A stretch of DNA of 64,000 nucleotides from Phialophora verrucosa (Eukaryota > Ascomycota > Eurotiomycetes > Chaetothyriales > Herpotrichiellaceae), in NCBI GenBank assembly GCA_002099365.1, contig MSED01000001.1, forward strand, positions 558,001 to 622,000. The letters are read 5' to 3'. Below the pieces are notes generated by a model. That model was not told the DNA's origin and did no database searches. It was given only the letters and a program-made list of their open reading frames with translations. The translations under genes and the position numbers were made by a program. Each line of letters begins with the position of its first letter. Positions within the stretch are counted from its first letter, which is position 1. Shown in pieces: positions 55,615 through 64,000 of the stretch.

Positions 55615-56355
55615 TCAACCCAAGACTTTCATCTTCTTTTTCTTCTTTTGCTCGTCACCCTTCCTGACTCCCTTCTGGAAGTCTCGCCAGCTCCCAATGC
55701 GCTGCTCTCTCGTGTCCTCCCAGCTCTTCTCGTGGTCTCGTTTCCGTTTCCTCTCCTCCAGCTCAGCGTCCTCTTTTGCCTTCTCGCGGCCCTCTTCTTG
55801 CATCTTAGCCTTCATCTGTCGCCTCCTCCGCGCCTCGGCCTCCACCAGCACTTCAATAGTCTTCTTCCTCCATTCCACTTTGAACTCTTCCGTCTTCAGC
55901 TCCTCCGAGTCTACCGTGTACTTGTGCTGACGAATCAAAAGCTGTCTGGCATCAGCAATGCACTCGTCCAGATGTTGCCGCTGTTTCTCATCCAGCAAAG
56001 CAGTCTGTGCTTTCTTCAGCCGGTCGAACGCCTCAGGGGCTTGTGGGTTCTTGGTCTTGTCCGGATGGATTAGCAGCGATTTTTTGCGGTAGACGACTTT
56101 GATGTCTGATTCAGGCACTCCAGGCTGGAGATCTAGCACGGCGTAGCTGCGATGCATTAGTGATTGGAATGCCTATACATTGGGTTGAAGTGACTTACGC
56201 ATCAAGTTTAAATGCATTCAGTATTCGGTCGATCTCAGCGTCCTAACAAAGACGGTTAGCAACTTCAATAACGCATTTCAAAGTCCGCTCACCTTATCAT
56301 ATTCCTTTGCTTCCTTTTCAAGTACATCAAGAGCATCCGACTCATCATTAGCCAT
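55615..56355 (-). CDS. J-domain splicing-associated protein (DNAJC8/Spf31-like)
   Basis: Three exons: 56355-56293, 56242-56199 and 56146-55615, introns 50 and 52 nt, giving 212 residues. The spliced N terminus reads DAEIDRILNAFKLDAYAVLD, continuing into a J domain with the HPD motif in SLLIHPDKTKNPQAPEAFDR. The rest is a long charged helix (RRRRQMKAKMQEEGREKAKE) ending in a Lys-rich tail KKKKKKMKVLG. The EIDRILN-AFKL lead-in and position of the J domain match human DNAJC8 and S. pombe Spf31, which associate with spliceosomal complexes. Nuclear location is likely from the basic tail. Divergent from DBP4 with about 360 nt between starts. Confidence 0.9.
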
Positions 56356-56711
56356 GGCGGGCTGATAGCATGTACCTTACCGATGGATTGTAGTGCGGTC
56401 AACGCTGATGAGCACGCTTGCGTCTGAAACGATAGACGGAATTGGCGGTCGGAACGATGTCTCTGCAAACAAACAATTGCGATAGCTCGATGGTAACTGC
56501 TGATGCAAGCGCGGGAAGTCGCAGCAGAGTCCCGCTCAGAACTGAGGCTGAAGGGGATGCGAGGGACCACATTGTGTCGTGGCAAGTATTCCGACGAGGC
56601 TTGCCGATAATCTGCCGCCTATCGATAAGGTAGCCTCGCCGCATAATTTTCTGGAGTCGGCGTGCTCAGAACCAACACCCGCTCCGCAGTGTAATTCGAC
56701 ATTGGCCAGCG
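56356..56711. promoter_or_regulatory. Divergent promoter, Spf31-like / DBP4
   Basis: 356 nt between divergent start codons; it must serve both an RNA splicing-related gene and a ribosome biogenesis gene. No specific element assigned. Confidence 0.55.
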
Positions 56712-59384
56712 ATGGCGCCTCAGGGGCAGCGCAAAGGGCAGAAGGGCCCTCGCCCTAGCTTCCAGAAACCCAGGATACTGAAACGGAAACGGGAGGAGGA
56801 AGACATCGACGCCCTGTCACAAAGGGTTGCCGACCTTGATCCAAGGTCTTCAACACCACCAGAAAACTTCGCCGATGTCCCCTTGTCGCAAGCAACACAG
56901 ACTGGCCTCGCCGCCTCGCACTTCAAGACCTTGACCACGATTCAAAGCCGAACGATTCCGCTAGCACTACAGGGAGCAGACATCCTCGGCGCAGCGAAGA
57001 CCGGGTCAGGCAAGACTCTGGCATTCCTCATTCCCGTGCTTGAGAACTTGTACCGCAAGAGATGGACCGACTACGACGGCGTGGGCGCTCTCATCCTCTC
57101 CCCAACTCGAGAACTTGCCATTCAGATCTTCGACGTTTTGCGTAAAGTTGGCCGCAACCACATGTTCTCCGCCGGTTTGGTGATTGGCGGGAAGAGTTTG
57201 CAGGAAGAGCGAGAACGGCTCGGACGCATGAACATTCTGGTGGCCACGCCGGGGAGGATGTTGCAGCACATGGACCAGACAGCTGAATTAGACATTGGAA
57301 ACCTGCAAATGCTAGTTTTGGACGAGGCTGATCGAATCATGGATATGGGTTTCAGCCAAACCATCGACGCTCTGATTGAACATCTCCCCCGAGAGCGGCA
57401 AACTCTCATGTTCAGCGCGACTCAGACGAAGAAAGTCTCCGACCTCGCGAGACTGAGCCTCAAAGAGCCCGAGTTTGTCTCCGTCCACGAAGCAGCCGAC
57501 AGCGCCACGCCCTCCACCCTTCAGCAAAACTACGTGGTCACACCGCTGCCGGAGAAACTCGATACACTGTGGTCGTTCATCCGCGCCAATGTCAAGAAAA
57601 AAATCCTGGTGTTCCTCAGCAGCGGCAAACAAATCCGCTTCGTATTCGAAGCATTCCGGCACCTGCAGCCTGGTATCCCCCTGCTGCATCTCCACGGCCG
57701 CCAGAAGCAAACCGCGCGTCTGGACATCACGACGAAATTCGCAAATAGCAAATACGCTTGTCTTTTCTCCACCGATGTCGCTGCCCGAGGTCTCGATTTC
57801 CCTGCCGTCGACTGGGTCGTGCAAGTGGACTGCCCCGAAGACGCAGACACATACATCCACCGGGTTGGCCGCACGGCCCGCTTCGAGCATGAGGGTCGAG
57901 CCATCATGTTCGTCGATCCGTCCGAAGAAATGGGGATTCTCAACGCGCTCGAGAAAAAGAAAGTCTTCCTTGAGAAAATCAACGTCCGGCAGAAGAAGAT
58001 GCAGCAGACGATCCGCAACCAATTGCAGAATATGTGTTTCAAGGACCCGGAGTTGAAGTATCTCGGACAGAAGGCATTTGTGAGTTATGTGCGGAGCGTG
58101 CATGTGCAGAAGGATAAAGAGACATTCAATGTCAAGAAGTTGGATCTCGAGGGCTTTGCCGCGAGCTTGGGCCTGCCTGGCGCCCCGCGGGTAAAGTTCG
58201 TCAAAGGCGAGGATGCAAAGGCACGGAAGAACGCACCGAGACAACTGCTCGCGGCGTTGGAAGGAAGCGATTCCGACGACGACGACAACTCTGAAAAAGG
58301 AGAGAAACAAAAGAGACGAAAGGGCGACGTCCGAACAAAGTATGATCGTATGTTCGAGCGACGCAACCAGGGTGTACTAGCCGAGCACTACACGAAACTC
58401 ATTGACGACGATGAGGATGAGGATGAGGACGCGGACGAAGACACCAAAGCCAGCGGCCAAGCAAGCGCAGGCCTCAAAGCAGCTAGGAATGGCACCTCTG
58501 AAAACAACGAGGAAGACGACTTCCTGTCCGTAAAGCGCCGCTTCCAAGTCGGCGACTCGGCCCTCGACCAGGAAAGTGAGAACGAAGGCGAGAGTGAGAG
58601 TGAGATTGATAGCGTCAGTGACGCCTCGACCGCACGAGACTCGGCCTCCAAAGCCAAATCCAAAGCCAAACCGAAATCCGAACTCGATGAAAAAAACCTA
58701 CCCGCCACTAGAGAAATCAAAACCCTCAAACTGTCGACCGCTCGTGACGCCCAGCCCCTCACAATCGACTCGCACCGCCGCGAAAAACTGCTCAAGTCGA
58801 AAAAGGCGCTTCTCAAATACAAGGGCAAAGGCGCACACCTCATGTTCGAATCCGACAGCGACACGCCGAAGTATAAGAAGGCGTACCGCGACGAAGAGAC
58901 CTTCACGGCTGGGGGCCGACAGGCCGCAGAGGCTGAGATCAAGGAATTCCGCGAGCGCGAGGCCGAACGAGCAATCAGGGCCGACGAACTGGACAAGGAG
59001 ATTGCGAGGACGAAGAAGAGGGAGAAGAAGGAGAAGAGGAAGGAGAGGGAGCGGCGAAGACACATTGGGATCGAGGATGGAGATGACGACGACGATGATC
59101 AGGGCGAGGAGCCCGCCGGCGTCCAGCTCGTCCCATACAGTGATGGCGAGGCAGATGATGTGCGCGAGGACCAACAACAAGAAGAAGAAGAAGCACCGCC
59201 CCAAGCGAAGAGAGCGAAGAAATGGTTCGAAGACGCTTCAGAGGATGAGGCTGGGATTATCCCCGGGACGCACAGGGGCAAGACATCCAAGAACAAGAAG
59301 AAAAGGAATCGCGCCGACGCTCAGCATCCCCAAACGCTGGACGAGCTGGAAGCTCTGGCCTCGGGTCTGCTCGCTGGTTCGTGA
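56712..59384 (+). CDS. DBP4: DEAD-box RNA helicase Dbp4 (Hca4)
   Basis: Intronless, 890 residues. ATP-dependent RNA helicase of the nucleolus, needed for early 18S rRNA processing and release of U14 snoRNA. All motifs are present: Q motif FKTLTTIQSRTIPLAL, motif I AAKTGSGKT, Ia PTRELAIQ, Ib TPGRMLQH, II DEADRIMDMGF, III SAT, V TDVAARGLDFPAVDWVVQ and VI HRVGRTARFEHEGRA. After the core comes the Dbp4-specific region KAFVSYVRSVHVQKDKETFN and LDLEGFAASLGLPGAPRVKF. A ~350-residue acidic and Lys-rich low-complexity tail includes SKKALLKYKGKGAHLMFESD. Length fits family members in filamentous fungi. Confidence 0.97.
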   Translation: MAPQGQRKGQKGPRPSFQKPRILKRKREEEDIDALSQRVADLDPRSSTPPENFADVPLSQATQTGLAASHFKTLTTIQSRTIPLALQGADILGAAKTGSGKTLAFLIPVLENLYRKRWTDYDGVGALILSPTRELAIQIFDVLRKVGRNHMFSAGLVIGGKSLQEERERLGRMNILVATPGRMLQHMDQTAELDIGNLQMLVLDEADRIMDMGFSQTIDALIEHLPRERQTLMFSATQTKKVSDLARLSLKEPEFVSVHEAADSATPSTLQQNYVVTPLPEKLDTLWSFIRANVKKKILVFLSSGKQIRFVFEAFRHLQPGIPLLHLHGRQKQTARLDITTKFANSKYACLFSTDVAARGLDFPAVDWVVQVDCPEDADTYIHRVGRTARFEHEGRAIMFVDPSEEMGILNALEKKKVFLEKINVRQKKMQQTIRNQLQNMCFKDPELKYLGQKAFVSYVRSVHVQKDKETFNVKKLDLEGFAASLGLPGAPRVKFVKGEDAKARKNAPRQLLAALEGSDSDDDDNSEKGEKQKRRKGDVRTKYDRMFERRNQGVLAEHYTKLIDDDEDEDEDADEDTKASGQASAGLKAARNGTSENNEEDDFLSVKRRFQVGDSALDQESENEGESESEIDSVSDASTARDSASKAKSKAKPKSELDEKNLPATREIKTLKLSTARDAQPLTIDSHRREKLLKSKKALLKYKGKGAHLMFESDSDTPKYKKAYRDEETFTAGGRQAAEAEIKEFREREAERAIRADELDKEIARTKKREKKEKRKERERRRHIGIEDGDDDDDDQGEEPAGVQLVPYSDGEADDVREDQQQEEEEAPPQAKRAKKWFEDASEDEAGIIPGTHRGKTSKNKKKRNRADAQHPQTLDELEALASGLLAGS

Positions 59385-60905
59385 GGCCATCCGATGCTGG
59401 AGGCGCGGATTGCATATCCCGTACATACTGCGTCCACACCATGTACGCAATGCATACTGCAGACCGCATACTGTCTATACATACTTGGAGCTTGACGCGG
59501 TGGCGCAGGCTCAATGTCCAGCCGCCTGTGTGTGTGCACAGTTAGCACGGCTTTTATCAACCATCCTCTTTTTCTCCCACTGATTCCGCTGTCGATTGTG
59601 GGGTACTGTAGCTCGCTACTCACTCGTGCATGGGCTGGAGTTCATATTCTCCGCCCATCCATGTCGATGCATTTCCCGCGTGTGGAGTTCTGTCCATGAC
59701 GTTCAGGCAAGTCGGTTCAAGGACATGTGCAATCTCTCCCAGAGTCTGAGAGAGAACCACGCGTAAACGCTTACGAAGGAGTCCGAACGAGCATCCTTCG
59801 TTGGTACGGTGAGAGCTGAGGCAACCACATGTCTTGTCCGTCCTCTTCAGTTGGCCTCCAGACTTGCCATTTCGGTCACCACAGTTTGAGAAACACACAC
59901 ACACGCACTAGGCCATCCTCGTCTTGTTGGACAGCCCGACCAGGGGCATTCGTTGTATTGCTACAGAACACGGGGTCCCGTGCTGAATATGGGACCGACG
60001 TCACATCTACCTCCTTTCTTGCCGTCCTCCTCGCGTCTCACGTCCCTCCATCTGAGTGTGGCCGCTTCCTCGATACTGCCGGCGCAGGACTTTGAGCGTC
60101 GCGCCACGGACCGACAATACACCAGCTCAAGTCGCCTCCACTTCTCATTTCTCTCTCCCTCTTGTGACCCGATTTCAATCCAAATTTTACATCCCAATTC
60201 CTGGCGATGATCCAAAGATCGTCGCGCTGTTTGTTCCCATCCCCCAAAATGCAACAGCGTCAGCGTCAAAGCCGACTCATATCCGTTCCGAGGGTATAAA
60301 TGCAGATTGCGTCTATTATGTAGTCCTGCCGTTTCCCTGCGTTGCTGGTCATGTCTTTAAGTTATGTACCCCCTTTCCCCCGTGAAGACAAAGGATCCGA
60401 CCGACTTCCCACCGATTGTAGTGCGGGCCGAAGCATATCCCAACATACTCGATCGTCAGCAGTAGGACGATCATTGGTTAGAGATTAAGAGGGTTTGAGT
60501 AACCCAACTGTGTTATGTAAAGAATCATGTATGTATATGAAATTGATGAGTGTGGTTGAGACATTTGACCAGCATAGATTTTGCCCGTGTTTGTCAATGC
60601 CAGTTTCAGGTCGATTTTGCTAGTTTTGGTCGTCGCAAAGTCCTTCTTCCTGTGCTAATGCTCGTATTCGTTGCGTTCGAAGGAAACGGTGGATGCCGGC
60701 GATTGCTGATTAATTCTGTTTCCACCACGGTCGCCGCCATTGCTGAGTCGGATGTATCGTACAATGTTCAAAAGGGAATACGAATTCAAGGTCGTCCCGA
60801 AGCTTGTTGCTTCATTCAACAGAAAAGAGCGGCCGTGAAACATGTGCACATGAACTGCTGGGCAGAGACGGAGATGAATTCTAGATCTGATATGGTATGC
60901 CTGGC
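59385..60905. other. Convergent intergenic region
   Basis: About 1.5 kb between DBP4 and the Zn2Cys6 gene (convergent). Pyrimidine-rich sequence near 60130-60190 and frames of about 100-130 codons, none recognised. It may contain long 3' UTRs or a noncoding transcript. Confidence 0.45.
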
Positions 60906-62270
60906 TCAGTCGTTACGAGGACCTAGAATTCCTTGAATATCCATCTTCGGTCGTTTTGAATCAGGTTCTTGGGCGCCATCGTCCCTACTCTCTTGTCCGC
61001 CGCGGGGAGATGGTTGAGTCGACTGGGCGGGTTGTTGCACAATCGCCGGATCAATCAACCCGGACGGGGCGGGAAAATTAATAGGAGGTAGCTGTAGGGC
61101 AGGCGAGGTTTGTGGAGGTGCTAACTGTTCTGAAGGTAAAGTGGACGGTAATTGTGGTGGAAAGATTGGATTTGCATAATAAGAGCGCTCCGGCTGCCCC
61201 TGTGATTGTGTGAAGTTGTAACTGGTGTAAGACGTCATTTGGGGCGTGGACTCTGCTCGAGAAGTGTAGGGCGAGGGCGATTGTCCTGGGTGTGTCGCAG
61301 GACGGACACCGTACTGACTAGTAGAGGAGGGTATGAAACTCCCTTCCGCCGTAGCCAGACTTGAGGATATTGACGGCTGAGCTGGTGCCGGGTAGTACGA
61401 CGGCACCGCTTGCTGAGACCGAAACCAGGGTGAAGGTGAAGGTAAGAGCGGTGCCAACCCGGATCCCTGAGAAAAGGCTGGAAACCTTGTCGGAGGCCCC
61501 AATGGTGCTGCTCCAGCAGGCGAAGATGACGGATACTGAGCTGTCGAGGCTTGGTAGCGAGCCACATTGGCTTGGTCCTCCGCTTTGAGAGGAGGGCGGC
61601 CTCTCTTTTTATGTTCGACATCGTGGCACGTTTCCTAACAACCACATCAGCAATTTCCTCACCCTGGTCATCTCCTAGGCAGACATACCTCTTTGCCGCT
61701 CTGCACACACCTCCGGCATGGACGACTACTATCACACCTCAAGTGCTTCCTCTTGCAATTCACGCAGGCTGAGGCAACGTGCGCCTTTGGTTTCCGAGTG
61801 GTACGAGGCGATATGGGGCTGAGAGCGAACCGGGCCTCCTGTACACCGGTCGATGAGGATAGTAAAGTTGAAGCGGCTTGATATGTCGTCGGAGGCGGCG
61901 GGTAGTTGAGCGCATAAGGGTCCGGTTGTGCAGCAAGCTCTCCGAGCGTTTCGCCACCTCTTAACAACGTAGCTGGCCGCGGAGCACTGGTGTCCGAGGG
62001 AGTGATGGGCGCGAGAGTTGTAGCGGCCGTAGTGACGGGAGGAGTGTGTGATCGCTTCCTTCTCCGACCAGCGATCTGTGGAGGTTCAGCAGGCCGTTCC
62101 GGTGGTGGAGAACCGGACATGGGAGGGGTGGGAAGAGATGCCCACGCGGGCACAGCAAGTGGTTTCGGCAGCGTGAGATGTTCAATCGTGAACCGAGAGC
62201 CGCTTATGCTGGATCGGTGTTTCTTGAAGGAGGAGCAGCAGGGTAACTGAGGCGGCCGTGAATGCTGCAT
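60906..62270 (-). CDS. Zn2Cys6 transcription factor with RGRP hook
   Basis: Two exons, 62270-61689 and 61634-60906, with a 54-nt intron inside the zinc cluster, encode 436 residues. The cluster reads SACVNCKRKHLRCDSSRPCR, then RCVQSGKE, and after the splice ETCHDVEHKKRGRPPLK, completing six cysteines. The RGRP segment following the cluster is a typical AT-hook-like extension of this subfamily. The rest is Ser/Pro/Gln-rich and disordered on both sides (PLGPPTRFPAFSQGSG, SYYPAPAQPSISSS). No fungal-specific middle homology domain is visible. It is a nuclear DNA-binding regulator; its targets are unknown. An alternative start at internal Met51 (MSGSPPPERP) is possible. Confidence 0.88.
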
Positions 62271-64000
62271 CAGGTTGACTCCAGAGGTCGAAATTTAACC
62301 GCATAGACGAGGTTTCCTGTAAAGATATTTCCAACGAGGTGGCGGCCCAGTGAGATTCAAGTGAATTCTCCTTCAGATGCCCGTGCTCAAATTCCCGCTT
62401 GGTACGCGCTTTCGTCCGTCGAGTTGAGACGCGACTGCTCTGACCATGTACTCGAGTGTACCTCCGACCCTTATTTAGTGGTCCGCGCAAGTGCTTGGGC
62501 TCGAGTTAGTGATATGTCCTCAAGTCCAATGAATTGGGTTGTAGCATGGACACAGCATGGTGGCCAGAGTTGTGTCGCCTACCTGATCAGGTTTCCAAGG
62601 TTTCCTCTGGCCCCAATTCGGTAGTCAACCAATATTGGCCAAACAGAGGGATGAATGAAGTAAAAATTCCCGTGCGGGTTTTGTCGAACGATAGACTCGA
62701 AAAGTGGAAGTCGTGGACCCGGAAAGCGAGGACAAGACGGCCAGCGAGGTGAGCGCGATGCTTCAGTCCTGCCAGCTTGAGAACGCACGTCTGGGCTCGG
62801 TGGTGGTCGATGAAAGCTGAATCAAAAGAATGGCCACTTGCTTGATAGAAGACTCGGCGAATACGATCCGAGAGTCATCGGTTCGCAAGTGGTCAGAACT
62901 CACGGTAAGAGGTCAGGCCAGGGTAGGCGCAGTCTGCTATTCATCTGCATGCAAGGGCGGCTCTTGGTCCCCTACAGATGGAGCGGGAACCTGAGCAGCA
63001 GACAAATTTCCTCATGTTCATGGACGTCCACGACGATCTGCTCAATTGAAAGGCAGAATACGGAGTCCTAGCTCAATAGTTCCGGTCGACTGATCCACTT
63101 TGGTATGAACGGGAGAGCCCACTCATCGCGAGATCCAGGGATCTAGGAAGCTGAGCAGCTGCGAGGTATGCATTAGCCTTTGCATCGGAGCGGACACTTG
63201 GCCCTGCCTCCCGCTGTCAATTGCGACATGGTATGATCCGCAGCAAGCGACTGGGAGCCTGGTGTGGATGAGGTTTCGCCGCCCGCGAGCGTGGTCGGCA
63301 TCTCAAGCACGGTAGTACCAGATAGTCGTGTCTCGGCAAGCCAGCGACGCGATGGCACCAGCCACAATCCACCTCAGGCTGACGAGACATGAGCATTCTG
63401 TAGTCTACGAAACGGGTAGCGTGTGGATCTGCTGATTTGAGGGCCTAGGATAGGCACGGATAGGTTGGGAGTGGTCGCCCCTGGCGAGCCAGCAGTCAAG
63501 CATAAGCTTCACCAGTGCGAGACCAATTGAATCATTGCCAGTTCTTCTCAACACGGGTCATAGTTTGCAGAGGTCCGTGACAAGATGCGCGGTATGCCAA
63601 TGAGAGGGTCTTGCGTCGTCCTCGAGGCTCAACCTTCTCACCATTGGCCGGACAGGTGATGTATTGGGCAAAGCGATTAGCGAGGCCGACCGTTGAGAAC
63701 GGACCTCAATGGTGACGATCATTGGCGACAAGGTTGCGACATGGAGAAACACAGGAGAGACAGACCAGACGGGGCGCTGCCCAGAAAGGCCGAATGATTG
63801 ACGGATGTCCACCATCATCATCGGATTTGGGTTGCTTTTGGACCAGGCATGTCCTTGAACGGATGATTTAGAACACTATGTTATCTTGCTGATGGATTCT
63901 TGGAGTTGGCCCCCCGAGCCGAGCCAGACCTTGCGCTTCTTGGACAAAGCAATCTACGTGCCATGTTTTGCACGATGTGCGGAGCACATAGTAAACGACA
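62271..64000. other. Right-edge region, no supported gene
   Basis: About 1.7 kb holding the promoter of the Zn2Cys6 gene and then sequence with frames of at most 87 codons, none recognisable. No repeat or RNA gene seen. Confidence 0.5.

Noticed and set aside
57312..58310. 332-codon minus-strand frame
   Set aside because: Antisense to the DBP4 helicase core.

Overview
The window is nuclear DNA of a filamentous ascomycete (Pezizomycotina). The evidence is dense protein-coding genes on both strands, many short GT-AG introns (47-187 nt, mostly 50-80), and fungal-specific families: a Spg1/Tem1 septation GTPase, Zn2Cys6 regulators, a Git3/Gpr1-type glucose receptor, a Pho88/SND3 membrane protein and a CFEM-like secreted protein. 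There is no prokaryotic operon structure, CRISPR array or intact transposon. The species cannot be fixed from the sequence alone. Exon coordinates were derived by hand from splice consensus plus reading-frame continuity.

Layout. 1-1.0 kb: the 5' part of a secreted protein with eleven WxDW tandem motifs, running off the left edge. 2.8-4.8 kb: Spg1-like GTPase and a DUF202 membrane protein with an in-frame stop. 5.6-9.7 kb: MATE transporter, isopentenyl-diphosphate isomerase and a Tma17-like proteasome-assembly chaperone. 10.7-18.2 kb: an MFS transporter, a vanillyl-alcohol-oxidase-type flavoenzyme and a dual C2H2/Zn2Cys6 transcription factor. The last two are divergent from one promoter, suggesting a small aromatic-compound module. 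18.7-27 kb: a gene-poorer, lineage-specific stretch with a cysteine-rich single-pass surface protein, a small SH3 protein, a weak hypothetical frame and two tandem paralogous coiled-coil proteins, one with a zinc knuckle and the other followed by a 29-residue repeat.

27.3-47 kb is a conserved housekeeping block: Hda1-type histone deacetylase, GAPDH, Pho88/SND3, CFIm25 (pre-mRNA 3' processing), Ste23/insulysin, a short-chain dehydrogenase with a minisatellite just upstream, an Atp25-like protein, a UCH deubiquitinase and a METTL4-like MT-A70 methyltransferase. 47.4-62.3 kb: Gpr1-like receptor, a Leu5-type mitochondrial carrier, FAD synthase, an unresolved multi-exon locus, a DNAJC8/Spf31-type J protein divergent from the DBP4 RNA helicase, and a Zn2Cys6 regulator. 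Nothing convincing is seen from 62.3 kb to the right edge.

The most unusual features are the WxDW-repeat protein, the coiled-coil paralog pair with its possible spliced repeat tail, the premature stop in the DUF202 gene, the minisatellite abutting the SDR start, and several 14-nt coding exons. No clearly new enzymatic system was found. The best candidates for undescribed biology are the two lineage-specific protein groups.
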